Source: SURF-55 sp040755195 (GTDB lineage: Bacteria > Bacillota > Desulfotomaculia > Desulfotomaculales > Ammonificaceae). Taken from it: DNA of 64,000 nt. The notes below the pieces were generated by a model. It was not told the origin of the DNA. It did no database searches and saw nothing but the letters and a program-made list of their open reading frames with translations. Position numbers and translations under genes: made by a program. The DNA is taken from the NCBI GenBank assembly GCA_040755195.1, contig JBFMBL010000003.1:28969-92968 (forward strand), in the 5' to 3' direction. This document shows positions 16,468 through 24,878 of this stretch, piece after piece. Position 1 is the stretch's first letter. The number at the start of each line of letters is the position of its first letter.

Positions 16468-18300
16468 ATGAAAAAGGATGGGGACAAAGACAAGGCCCAA
16501 TTATTACAGGAAGTAGCTGAATTACGGCAACAGATTGCAAAACTCGAGCAGGCGGAAAACATCAAAACCATAATGGACTCGATTCAGAGCGGTGTCCTCG
16601 TTATCGACGCACAGACCCACTGCATCACCCATGCCAACCGCGTTGCTGTTGAAATGGTAGGTCTTCCCGAAGAGCGGATTGTGGGTTCGGTATGTAAGAA
16701 ATTCATTTGCCCTTCGGAAGAGGGCAAATGCCCGATTACCGACCTCGGACAGAGAGAGGATCATTCCGAGCGGGTGTTGCTAAGGGCAAACGGTGAGCGC
16801 GTGCCGATAATTAAAACGGTGGTTCCTGTAAGCCTGGATGGTCGGAGTTGTCTGGTCGAAAGCTTCGTCGATATCACCAAGTACAAGAAAGTAGAGGACC
16901 AGTTGAGAGATGCAAAAGCCATCCTCGAGGGCGTACTGGATGCCATACCCGACGCTGTAGGCATTCAGGATCCCGAACACCGGATTATCAGGCTGAACCA
17001 GGCCGGTTTTCGGTTGTTCGGTCTGACTCCCGAACAGGTTAAGGGCAAGCGGTGTTACGAATTGATGGGAAGAGCTGATCGATGCCGGCCGTGCGCCACC
17101 GAAAGGGCATGGCGTACGAAGCAGTTGGAACGGGTAGAGAAATATGTTCCCGAGCTCGGTTTATACATGGACTGCCGGAGCAACCCTATCCTGGACGAAA
17201 ACGGGGAGGTCCAGATGGTGGTTGAGCAGTTTTACGATGTTACCGAGCGCAGGAAGATGGAGGAACAACTTCGCAACCTGAGCCTTTATGACCCGCTTAC
17301 AGGACTTTATAACCGCACCTATTTCGAGGAAGAGATGCGCCGCGTCGAGGGGGGGCGTACTGTTTCCGTGGGCATAATTCTATGTGATGTTGACGGGCTC
17401 AAGCTTGTCAATGACACACTGGGACACGATGCCGGCGACGCCCTACTCGTAGCGGCGGCCAATGCGATCAAGAAGTCGTTCCGGCAAGGGGACATGATCG
17501 CAAGGATCGGGGGTGATGAGTTTGCGGTGTTGCTTTCCAATAATAACCGCGCCTCCGTCGAAAGTGCCTGCCAGAGGATCCGGGATGCCGTAGCGGATTA
17601 CAACGCGGCCAACCCGGAGATTGTATTGAGCATTTCCGTAGGCTTCGCTGTCAGCGGTGATCCCAATAAGAGCATGGGTGATCTCTTTAAAGAAGCCGAC
17701 AATAACATGTATCGTGAAAAGTTGCACCGCAGTCGGAGTGCCCGCAGCGCAATAGTACAGACTTTGATGAAGACGCTCGAAGCAAAGGACTTTATCACCG
17801 AAGGCCATGTGGACCGCTTGCAACACCTGGTGGCAAATCTGGCCGTTGACATCGGCATGCCTGATTATGCGGTGAGTGACCTGCGACTTCTTGCTCTCTT
17901 TCACGATATCGGTAAAGTCGGGGTATCTGACCGGATACTTCTTAAACCCGGGCCTTTGACGAGTGAAGAACGTGCCGAGATGCAACGACACTGCGAGATA
18001 GGGCACCGCATCGCCCAGTCAATACCTGATCTGCCGCCCATAGCCGACTGGATCCTGAAGCACCACGAGTGGTGGAACGGTCAGGGATATCCCCTTGGGC
18101 TGAAAGGGGAAGAGATTCCGCTGGAATGCCGCATGCTGTCTATTGTAGACGCCTATGACGCCATGACCAAAGACCGTCCTTACCGTAAGGCGATTTCTCA
18201 TGAAGAAGCCGTGGCCGAACTTAAAAGGTGTGCAGGAACGCAATTCGACCCGTGGCTGGTAGACAGATTTCTAAACCTTTTTAAACCAAAAGAAGATTAA
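16468..18300 (+). CDS. PAS-PAS-GGDEF-HD domain signalling protein
   Basis: A soluble 610-residue cyclic-di-GMP signalling protein. Order: a short N-terminal coiled coil (about 1-30), PAS 1 (about 30-140, with a CPSEEGKCPI cysteine pair), PAS 2 (about 150-265, with RCRPCATE), a GGDEF domain (about 275-425) with intact RIGGDEFAVLL and an RQGD inhibitory site five residues before it, and a C-terminal HD domain (about 430-605) with LFHDIGKVGVSD, KHHEWWNGQGYP and DAYDAMTKDRPYR, the HD-GYP pattern. So it could both make and hydrolyse cyclic-di-GMP; which activity dominates cannot be told. The cysteine pairs in the PAS domains suggest redox or metal sensing. ATG 16468 follows ATAGGAGATCTGG. Confidence 0.92.
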   Translation: MKKDGDKDKAQLLQEVAELRQQIAKLEQAENIKTIMDSIQSGVLVIDAQTHCITHANRVAVEMVGLPEERIVGSVCKKFICPSEEGKCPITDLGQREDHSERVLLRANGERVPIIKTVVPVSLDGRSCLVESFVDITKYKKVEDQLRDAKAILEGVLDAIPDAVGIQDPEHRIIRLNQAGFRLFGLTPEQVKGKRCYELMGRADRCRPCATERAWRTKQLERVEKYVPELGLYMDCRSNPILDENGEVQMVVEQFYDVTERRKMEEQLRNLSLYDPLTGLYNRTYFEEEMRRVEGGRTVSVGIILCDVDGLKLVNDTLGHDAGDALLVAAANAIKKSFRQGDMIARIGGDEFAVLLSNNNRASVESACQRIRDAVADYNAANPEIVLSISVGFAVSGDPNKSMGDLFKEADNNMYREKLHRSRSARSAIVQTLMKTLEAKDFITEGHVDRLQHLVANLAVDIGMPDYAVSDLRLLALFHDIGKVGVSDRILLKPGPLTSEERAEMQRHCEIGHRIAQSIPDLPPIADWILKHHEWWNGQGYPLGLKGEEIPLECRMLSIVDAYDAMTKDRPYRKAISHEEAVAELKRCAGTQFDPWLVDRFLNLFKPKED

Positions 18301-18348
18301 TCTTCCCTGATAAAGGCTTTTTCTCTAAAACCATGATTTAGAGTCGCT

Positions 18349-18540
18349 TCATTCTAAGTTGTCCATACCATCTTTTAAATCACAAGCGTCATTCGGCTCT
18401 TTTCTTTCGAGAGCCTCCATGCGCTCAATCACAAGACCCTTCCTTTCGTTTCCTGTTTTTATACTCAAGATGCCTTCACCCAGCAGCTTTTCAATTGCCT
18501 GGTGCTCGGCATAGAGGAAGTCAAACCATTCAGGGCCTGA
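18349..18540 (-). other. Open in-frame continuation after the metallophosphoesterase stop
   Basis: Past the TGA at 18541-18543 the same frame stays open for 63 codons and looks coding: SGPEWFDFLYAEHQ, then IEKLLGEGILSIKTGN, and ends DLKDGMDNLE before TGA 18349. It has no start codon with a ribosome site of its own. It may be a C-terminal piece lost through a nonsense mutation, or a gene remnant. The remaining 48 bases to the end of the PAS-GGDEF gene show no feature. Confidence 0.4.
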
Positions 18541-19971
18541 TCAGGAAGCGTTGTACACCGAGGGTTTAGCCTGGGGCACAGCCTGGCGCTCAACCCGGAA
18601 ATTACCCTCACGGGGCCCGTAGGTGATGATGTCTACGGCGGAGGGACGTTCAGCGGTGTCCAGATACACGACCATAGCGGTATACGGGACTTCTTTACCG
18701 TACTGCAAACCCCTGATCCCGGCGGCGCCGGTAGTGCCCGGATTAAGAAACAACGATGAACTGTCGCCCTCCATGACGGGTACGTGTGTGTGCCCGCAGA
18801 CAATAAGCGGGATCTGTCCGATAAAGCGACTGGCTATCTTCGGGTCGTGGACGAGCAGAAGGTCTACTGAGTTCTTATTGCGGTGTTTAAGAACCTGTTT
18901 CAGCGCGTCCGTTTGCGCCCGGAATTCAGCTTCCTCTATAGCAGTGGATTCAGCTTTGACCGTGGAACGGTAGGCGGAGGGGTCGGGGCAGCCGAGTATG
19001 GAAAGACCCGTTACGTTAATCACACCGCCTTTTAAAACATACACCCCCGGTTTGGAGGCCAGGAATTCAGTAACGGCAGGTGAATCGTGGTTGCCGGACG
19101 CGAAGACGTAGGGCACCCGGTTTTCACTTAAACCCTCGACGATATTCAATTCAAGGGGAGAGCCGAAGTCGGTGAGATCCCCGGCGTCAAGCACTGCGTC
19201 GACGGCAAAACGCGCTGCAAGTTCGCGGGCAAAGGCCTGTCCTACCGGGTTGTTATGGATATCAGATACCAGGAGCAGCCTTTTGCCCCGGCCGACGTCC
19301 GAAAGGCCGTTCAGACCGTCGGCCCGGCTGAATAGGGCCTGCAGGTTGGCCACTACCTCCGGGGTGTCGGCCTTGAATTTTTCAAAACCGCTCACGAGAT
19401 CTTCGCTGAGTGCCAGGATGCGGGGAGCGGCGCCGATCATACCGCTGTACGCCGGGTGTTTGAAGCCGTCGGTGTGAAAGGTGATGTAGGCAGGCGCCAA
19501 CCATACCACGGTAATCATAAGGCCGGCTGCGGCGGGTTGCCAGATCTTCCGTAACGGCATGCGGCAGAATAACCAAGTGAAAAACAAGGCACCAAGAATT
19601 CCGAGTACTAACTGCCGGAGGGCGAATAACCGCAACGCCCGGCCGGCATCATCTTCAATACGGCTCCATAGCGAGCTCAGGCTAAAGTCGGAAAGGTGCG
19701 TGAGAACGGTTTTTTCCTCAACCCGGAGGAGCGTAATGCGGCACTCGACCGGGGCGGTGTGTGTTATCGCAGAAAATGCGCCGAGCGGCGGCAGTTCAAC
19801 CACCGTCCGCCCGTGCATTGTTGGACGCAGCGCACCCTGTACCTCGAAGCCGTCTATCTGATAATGTGCGGGTCCCAGAAACCATATAAAGATGAGGACC
19901 CCGATTAAGGCGATTATGAGCTGGAAGATTGCGCGTAAAAGCCTGTTTTGCAGAAACGAACTTCCCCTCAT
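18541..19971 (-). CDS. Membrane-anchored metallophosphoesterase
   Basis: A 476-residue calcineurin-like phosphoesterase. Hydrophobic segments near residues 13-32, 118-140 and 147-166 anchor an extracytoplasmic N-terminal region; the catalytic domain (about 230-430) holds the full metal-binding set: SDIHNN, DAGDLTDFG, SGNHDS, the lone histidine in LLVHDPK, and CGHTHVP. The substrate is unknown; relatives act on nucleotides, sugar phosphates or lipid headgroups. It stands alone, transcribed opposite to the preceding signalling gene. ATG 19971 follows GGTGGGATA. The frame remains open for 63 codons beyond the stop, listed separately. Confidence 0.87.
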   Translation of the reverse strand: MRGSSFLQNRLLRAIFQLIIALIGVLIFIWFLGPAHYQIDGFEVQGALRPTMHGRTVVELPPLGAFSAITHTAPVECRITLLRVEEKTVLTHLSDFSLSSLWSRIEDDAGRALRLFALRQLVLGILGALFFTWLFCRMPLRKIWQPAAAGLMITVVWLAPAYITFHTDGFKHPAYSGMIGAAPRILALSEDLVSGFEKFKADTPEVVANLQALFSRADGLNGLSDVGRGKRLLLVSDIHNNPVGQAFARELAARFAVDAVLDAGDLTDFGSPLELNIVEGLSENRVPYVFASGNHDSPAVTEFLASKPGVYVLKGGVINVTGLSILGCPDPSAYRSTVKAESTAIEEAEFRAQTDALKQVLKHRNKNSVDLLLVHDPKIASRFIGQIPLIVCGHTHVPVMEGDSSSLFLNPGTTGAAGIRGLQYGKEVPYTAMVVYLDTAERPSAVDIITYGPREGNFRVERQAVPQAKPSVYNAS

Positions 19972-20036
19972 TATCCCACCTGGCTCATTATTCCTTAGTT
20001 AGAATTATAATGCAATAACCTTTCCCATTTAACCGC

Positions 20037-21056
20037 TCAACGTTGCAGCGCGTCCTGATGATAGACACAACCTGCATTCCATAGAAGCCATGTGTCGATA
20101 CCGCGCTTTTCGGTCACTCTCGTCTGCGCTTTTATCTCGGCGGCTCCGTACGGCGGCGGCCCCATCGTAAAGGCCTGAAGCCAGGGACGCAGCTGACAGC
20201 CGCTGGTGTCGATAAGCTTTTCGAAATCGGCCAGCGTGCCGTCAACCACTTCGGCGGGATGGGCGTTGGGGTTGGAAAAGCCGTAGTTGCCCGGGCTGTA
20301 GTGCGAGGGATAGGCCATCGGCGACATGAAATCAAGGAACGGCGCCAGGCGTTCGGGACGCTGGCCTATGCGCTGATCGTCTTTGGCGTATCCCATGAAG
20401 CCGAATATGGCTGCGGAAAGCCACTTATCCCAGCCGATCTCCTGGCGCGCGCGGCGGAGAAAACCGGCAATGACGTCGGTGCGTTCCTGGTTGCCCATGC
20501 CCGGATAACTAACCATCTGTACACCTTGTCCTTCCGGGAAACGTATATAGTCAAACTGTACCTCATCGAAACCGAGTTCGTATGCCTCCTTGGCGAGGGC
20601 GATGTTGTAATCCTGCACCGTACGGGAACAAGGGTTTACCCATACCCCTCCGGACAGGGGATAGCCGCTGCCGGTGCGGACCATGTACTCCGGATGTTTT
20701 TTCGCCAGTATCGGATCTTTCATGACAACGCACCGGCCTATGCTGTAAATCCCCTGATCCTTGAGTTCTTTCAACATGTCCTTTATAGGGAGATAGTCGT
20801 GGGCGGCGCCTATCTCCCTGCTCAGGGGTACCTCTGAGAGGTACCCTATGTTGCCGGATTCATCCTTGATATCGAGCTCGATTGCGTTAAGCCCGCTCTT
20901 TTTTACGAGGTCGACTATTTGCTCCCAGCGGGTGCGGGAGGATGCCCAGGCGTAGGTGACATGAACCCCTTTAGCGTTTAAGGCCTGTTGTTCGTGTGCC
21001 GGGGTCCGGTCGGTTTTTTTTTTCAGGTTCATAAATAACTTGCTGGCCTGGCGCAT
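20037..21056 (-). CDS. Putative glycoside hydrolase (DUF4015-type)
   Basis: A predicted TIM-barrel glycosidase domain of 339 residues: GVHVTYAWASS, GLNAIELDIKDESGN, a VNPCSRTVQDYN segment, GFDEVQFDYIRFPEG (probable acid/base region) and DFMSPMAYPSHY, all typical of DUF4015 proteins. Such proteins are usually secreted, yet this frame has no signal peptide. It overlaps the upstream deacetylase gene by 86 bases in a +1 frame, and a run of ten A (minus strand, 21014-21023) lies in the overlap. Removing one A would fuse the two frames into a single membrane-anchored protein. As annotated, the start ATG 21056 has only a weak GAAGG before it; ATG 21032 is the alternative. Confidence 0.8.
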   Translation of the reverse strand: MRQASKLFMNLKKKTDRTPAHEQQALNAKGVHVTYAWASSRTRWEQIVDLVKKSGLNAIELDIKDESGNIGYLSEVPLSREIGAAHDYLPIKDMLKELKDQGIYSIGRCVVMKDPILAKKHPEYMVRTGSGYPLSGGVWVNPCSRTVQDYNIALAKEAYELGFDEVQFDYIRFPEGQGVQMVSYPGMGNQERTDVIAGFLRRARQEIGWDKWLSAAIFGFMGYAKDDQRIGQRPERLAPFLDFMSPMAYPSHYSPGNYGFSNPNAHPAEVVDGTLADFEKLIDTSGCQLRPWLQAFTMGPPPYGAAEIKAQTRVTEKRGIDTWLLWNAGCVYHQDALQR

Positions 21057-22107
21057 CAGCCTTCAAAGATTCCTTCCAGGATTGAGGTATGGCGATGGTC
21101 TCAACATTGCCGTCACTGATGTAGCGTGTAGGTTCAATGCGATCCAGCCAGTTGGTGAGCGAACTCAACCCGTGATCCTGGAACACCTGTATCCGCTGAA
21201 TGCGCAGGGGGTTGAAATCCTTGTGAAGCGGCGGCCGAGAGGCGCTCCAGGCCCATAATAACACGCCTTTATGATGGTAGGTGACACCATCGTATGTTCC
21301 TTGTACGACCGTTTCGTAGGGGTTCGGCACACCGTCCTGCACTATGGCGAAGGCTGTGGGCTTATAACCCGGAACCGCTTGCTGGATTAGTTGCTGCAAA
21401 CCGGCAATTTCAATGCGCGCCTTTTGCGGCGTGAGGTTCTTTAAGTAAGCGTGGTGCATGGTGTGGTTGCCGATCTCGAAGCCCCATTCGGTCAGCAGTT
21501 GGAGTTTTTTCTTCCAGTATTTATCCTGCCCGGTTTCGCCGCCGAAGGGGTTAGCGTTGATGAAAAAGGTGGCGGCGTTACCGAAGTCGGGATGGCGGCG
21601 GGCGAAGTCACGCATGATGCCCACCGCGCAATTGGGATCCACCGTAAGTTCCTCGCCCTTTTGCAGGAGTCGGAACTCTCCCGGTGTGCTGTCGTCGAAG
21701 GTTATGACCGCCGGAGACTTTCCGGCCGGGATGTTTATGGTCCCTGCCAAAAAGTCGCTGAGCGAAATCAAAACATATCCCCGGTTGTATAGTTCCGTCA
21801 GGTCCTTCCGGAAGTTATCCGGGGTGCGTGCCCACCGCCCTTCCTGATTGCTGATCTGATGGTAAAGCAGGATGGGAACATAGCCGAGTTCATTCGCTTT
21901 TACGGCACGCGCGTCGTTTTGCAGTTCTTCCATGGTGGGTTTTGAGGCGGCTACAGCGCTTCCCGGAGGCTTTGGCTTTACGTCTGTAATCTTGGGCTTG
22001 CCCGGGTGCCCTACGAACAGCTGCCGGCATTGATCGAATGAAAAAACAACAGCGAGGGTTAAGATTATTATGAGACCCAGGGAATAGAGAACGACGGGTT
22101 TACGCAC
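20971..22107 (-). CDS. Membrane-anchored polysaccharide deacetylase (NodB/CE4)
   Basis: A carbohydrate esterase 4 enzyme of 378 residues that would remove N-acetyl groups from peptidoglycan or an extracellular polysaccharide. A hydrophobic signal-anchor spans about residues 6-24, followed by a proline-rich linker. The NodB domain (about 85-330) has ILLYHQI, the metal-binding VITFDDS and the IGNHTMHHAYL histidine pair. GTG 22107 follows AGGAGG by nine bases; a TTG 30 bases upstream lacks a ribosome site. The C-terminal 20 residues after the A10 run look random, which supports a broken fusion with the downstream glycosidase. Confidence 0.88.
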   Translation of the reverse strand: MRKPVVLYSLGLIIILTLAVVFSFDQCRQLFVGHPGKPKITDVKPKPPGSAVAASKPTMEELQNDARAVKANELGYVPILLYHQISNQEGRWARTPDNFRKDLTELYNRGYVLISLSDFLAGTINIPAGKSPAVITFDDSTPGEFRLLQKGEELTVDPNCAVGIMRDFARRHPDFGNAATFFINANPFGGETGQDKYWKKKLQLLTEWGFEIGNHTMHHAYLKNLTPQKARIEIAGLQQLIQQAVPGYKPTAFAIVQDGVPNPYETVVQGTYDGVTYHHKGVLLWAWSASRPPLHKDFNPLRIQRIQVFQDHGLSSLTNWLDRIEPTRYISDGNVETIAIPQSWKESLKADAPGQQVIYEPEKKNRPDPGTRTTGLKR

Positions 22108-22386
22108 GGGGCATAACCTCCTTTTAATCTCCTGCAAGAATACGACAATCTACGACGTAATACCTGTCGTTTTCGCGAGATTTTAACAATGTAATTTATG
22201 TTTGGCGTGCTATTTCCGTCCAGGAGGGCATTATCAAGCTTAAACGCCTGAAATCGGGTTGTATGGCAGTTTGGCGCGTACGCCGGGCGCTTTTTATATT
22301 GGGGTAAATAATTCATGAAAAAGGATTTAAAATCTTCGTCAGCGAAATCAATAATGGGATCTATAACGATGAAAGGGTGATAACTC
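22108..22386. other. Divergent intergenic region, deacetylase / DUF169
   Basis: About 280 bases between two divergent genes. It must hold both promoters, but I see no box pair close to consensus with correct spacing. No repeats or reading frames worth naming. Confidence 0.5.
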
Positions 22387-23190
22387 GTGGAAAGTAAGAT
22401 TGCCGCAGCCATGAAATTTAAGTACGGCCCTGTGGCCCTTCTGTGGACGGATGAGAAACCGGCAGGAGCGTTGCAGTTCAAAGAGGGCGGCTGGGGGTGC
22501 ATTATGTGGCTGTTTGCCAATGCAGCCAAAGGCCGGGCAGCGGTTTTTGACCGCAAGACCTTCGGCTGCCTGGGGGGCGGAACAGGACTGGGGTTTGGCA
22601 ACCAGTATCTCAACTGGCCCGGCGGTATCGAGCTTTTTTGTTATTTTCTTTCGACGGGAGCCGCGCAAATCGGAATAACGCGGGAGATGATCAACTCCCG
22701 GAGGGAAGACTCGATTCAGAATATTTTGCACGGTGAAAGGTACGTTAAATCGCCCGAACTGGTTAAAAGGTTTATTGAGTATATGCCGATAACCGACATT
22801 CCGGCAAAGTACGTTGTTATGAAGCCGCTCCAAGACGTCGCGCTGGGAAAGGAGGCTCCGGTGGTCGTGGTTTTTCTCGCCAACCCCGACCAGCTTTCGG
22901 CCTTGACCGTTCTGGCGAACTACGCGCGAGAAAGTGTTGAGAGTGTAATTATGCCTTTCGGCGCCGGGTGCCACAGCATAGGTATCTTCGCATACAGGGA
23001 AGCGGAATCGGAAAAGCCAAGAGCGGTCGTCGGCCTGTTGGATCTATCGGCGCGTGAAAACGTAAGAAAACGGCTCGGCAAGGACCTGTTCACCTTCACC
23101 GTGCCGTTAAAGATGTTTCAGGAAATGGAGAGCAACGTCGGGGAAAGCTTCCTCGGCAAGGAAATGTGGCAGGAGTTTTTAGCGGATTAA
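22387..23190 (+). CDS. DUF169 family protein
   Basis: A soluble 267-residue protein of the DUF169 family, common in anaerobes and of unknown biochemical function. It shows the family pattern: FKYGPVALLWTDEKP near the N-terminus, a cysteine-containing GGWGCIMWLFANAAKG segment, CLGGGTGLGFGN, VVVFLANPDQLSALTVLANY, and a GAGCHSIGIFAYRE cysteine-histidine segment. The conserved cysteines hint at a metal or cofactor. GTG 22387 follows AAAGGGTG. It is divergent from the deacetylase. Confidence 0.82.
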   Translation: MESKIAAAMKFKYGPVALLWTDEKPAGALQFKEGGWGCIMWLFANAAKGRAAVFDRKTFGCLGGGTGLGFGNQYLNWPGGIELFCYFLSTGAAQIGITREMINSRREDSIQNILHGERYVKSPELVKRFIEYMPITDIPAKYVVMKPLQDVALGKEAPVVVVFLANPDQLSALTVLANYARESVESVIMPFGAGCHSIGIFAYREAESEKPRAVVGLLDLSARENVRKRLGKDLFTFTVPLKMFQEMESNVGESFLGKEMWQEFLAD

Positions 23191-23192
23191 GG

Positions 23193-23365
23193 TCTTTGAC
23201 ACCAAGATCTACGCAAGATGGCAAGAAAAAATAACCACAGAGGCACAGAGCACACGGAGGGGAAAACACGAAGATAGGTATTCATTTTTTTTAATCTTCA
23301 TATTTTTCTGTCTCTGTGAACTCCGTGACTCTGTGGTGAGAAATTTGGGTTCCGGTTTTCAGGGT
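23193..23365 (+). repeat. CACAGAG-type dispersed repeat, copy 2 (paired arms)
   Basis: Left arm TCTTTGACACCAAGATCTACGC then ACCACAGAGGCACAGAG; right arm CTCTGTGAACTCCGTGACTC then TGTGGTGAG. The arms are inverse complements, so the transcript could form a long imperfect hairpin. The remaining bases up to the next gene hold no clear signal. Confidence 0.7.
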
Positions 23366-23460
23366 TAGGGAAAACTGAAAAAGTTGGCTGCAGGGAAAAG
23401 GGTTCCGGGGTCGAAAACGGGAACTAAGTAAGTTTAGTATTTAAGAAGGGTGGTTAAGAA

Positions 23461-24117
23461 GTGCAAGAGATTCCGGTGGTGGCAGAGATTGCTGTGAAGG
23501 ACGAGATTCCTGTAAGGAACGACGGCGGCGGGAAGGATCGGTTTCAGCTAGTAATCGGTGTGGTCTGCGGGTTTGTCGTTGCCGCGATCCTGACCTATTT
23601 TATGTCGTGGTATACCTACGAGGGGAAAGCCGTGGCAAAGGTTAACGGCAAAGCGATTCGGTATAACGAATTTCACGAAACCCTGGAAGAGACAAACGGC
23701 AGCGAAGCACTTGATTTCTTGGTTCAACAAAGGTTGATTGAGGAAGAGGCCAAAAAACGGGGTGTTACGGTAAAGGAAGAAGCAGTAAGCGCGGAACTCA
23801 AGAAAATGATGGGCACCTCAATGACGGAAAAGGATTTGGAGGCTTTTCTAAAATCAAGGCATTTGACCAGAGAGGCTTTAAATGAAAGGATCCGGATGCA
23901 ACTCCTGGTAGAAAAACTGGCAGGAGAGGTAAAGGCGGGGGATAAGGAGCTGCGCGAGTTCTACGAGCAGTTCAAGGATTCGCAGTACAACAAAGAGCCC
24001 TATGATAAAGTAAAGGACCAGGTTAAGAAGGATTATGAGTCCTTTATGAGCTCCCAGTTGATACCGCAAACGGTAGAAAGTTTAAAGCAAAAGGCGAAAA
24101 TAACCTACTACTGGTAG
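23461..24117 (+). CDS. Membrane-anchored SurA/PrsA N-terminal-like chaperone
   Basis: A 218-residue protein with a transmembrane helix at about residues 29-48 and an extracytoplasmic helical region matching the SurA N-terminal chaperone domain (KVNGKAIRYNEFHETLEE, LVQQRLIEEEAKKRGV, NERIRMQLLVEKLA). The parvulin-type prolyl isomerase domain of full-length SurA/PrsA is absent: the chain goes straight to the C-terminal helix (EPYDKVKDQVKKDYESFM). So it may act as a binding chaperone for exported proteins rather than as an isomerase. GTG 23461 follows GAAGGGTGG. It ends with a terminator. Confidence 0.8.
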   Translation: MQEIPVVAEIAVKDEIPVRNDGGGKDRFQLVIGVVCGFVVAAILTYFMSWYTYEGKAVAKVNGKAIRYNEFHETLEETNGSEALDFLVQQRLIEEEAKKRGVTVKEEAVSAELKKMMGTSMTEKDLEAFLKSRHLTREALNERIRMQLLVEKLAGEVKAGDKELREFYEQFKDSQYNKEPYDKVKDQVKKDYESFMSSQLIPQTVESLKQKAKITYYW

Positions 24118-24178
24118 AAGATTGCCGGCTCGGGAGCATATCTTAAAAATAAGCAAACCAAACCATAAAAGCGTTTAT

Positions 24179-24208
24179 AAAACGGGGTTCCTCCCGTTTT
24201 TTGTTTTG
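24179..24208 (+). terminator. Terminator after the SurA-like gene
   Basis: AAAACGGG 24179-24186 pairs with CCCGTTTT 24193-24200, followed by a T-rich tail. Confidence 0.8.
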
Positions 24209-24289
24209 TTGGCCCGTGTATAAAATCCAAAATTCAGGAAAAGATAAGTCTAAATGTTGGAAAAGTCAAGCTACAGGAGGAATTGACTT

Positions 24290-24646
24290 ATGCAAAAAGA
24301 GAGTATCGTTGCTCATTTCAGGACCCGCGATGAGGCCGAACACGCGGCAAACCGGCTCAAAGCCATGGGTGTGAACGACATCCAGATCGAACGGGTAGGA
24401 AAAGCCGCGAAGGGCGGACTCGGTGAGGTAATGGGCCGCATTACCGGAAGCATCAGCGGTTTGGGGGATTATATCATGGGCGCGAACCGCGAGGACGACG
24501 ACCGGGCGGAGGTTAAAACCGCACCGGCGGATGAGCCTTTGAACGAGGATCTCGCACGGCGGGACGTTATTCTGAGGGCGAATGTGGACGAGACCCTTCG
24601 CGACAAGGTGCTCCAGATCTTAAAGGAGTCCGGGGGTACGGTCTAA
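24290..24646 (+). CDS. Small hypothetical protein, YflT/general-stress-like fold
   Basis: A 118-residue soluble protein. The first 40 residues (SIVAHFRTRDEAEHAANRL, GVNDIQIERV) resemble the beta-alpha-beta start of heat-induced stress proteins of the YflT type, where a pair of such half-domains senses or binds something unknown. A glycine-rich middle (GEVMGRITGSISGLGDYIMG) and a second beta-alpha unit (DVILRANVDETLRDKVLQIL) follow. The similarity is by pattern only. ATG 24290 follows ACAGGAGG by eight bases. The gene is flanked by terminators on both sides, so it is transcribed alone. Confidence 0.75.
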   Translation: MQKESIVAHFRTRDEAEHAANRLKAMGVNDIQIERVGKAAKGGLGEVMGRITGSISGLGDYIMGANREDDDRAEVKTAPADEPLNEDLARRDVILRANVDETLRDKVLQILKESGGTV

Positions 24647-24689
24647 AGAGCGTTTCGGCATGCCGCCGGTAATGCCCGGTACTTTAAAA

Positions 24690-24727
24690 GCCCATCGGCG
24701 AAACAAATCCGGCCCGACGGGCTTTTT
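24690..24727 (+). terminator. Terminator after the small stress-like gene
   Basis: GCCCATCGG 24690-24698 pairs with CCGACGGGC 24714-24722 (one mismatch), followed by TTTTT. Confidence 0.85.
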
Positions 24728-24740
24728 GATTGAGATAGGA

Positions 24741-24845
24741 AATTCTCTGTGGTTAATTTTTCTTGCCATTCTGCGTAGATCTTGGCGTCAAAGGCCCTAT
24801 TAGAAAAATATAATAGTTTTCTTGGCGATCTTGGCGTCTTGGCGG
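24741..24845 (-). repeat. CACAGAG-type dispersed repeat, copy 3 (inverted)
   Basis: Reads CTCTGTGGTTAATTTTTC, then GCGTAGATCTTGGCGTCAAAGG, the reverse complement of the left arm of the copies at 11804 and 28936, followed by a second TTGGCGATCTTGGCGTC unit. Confidence 0.65.
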
Positions 24846-24878
24846 TTGAAAACAGAGTTTTGTAGTTTTGATGGCGCT

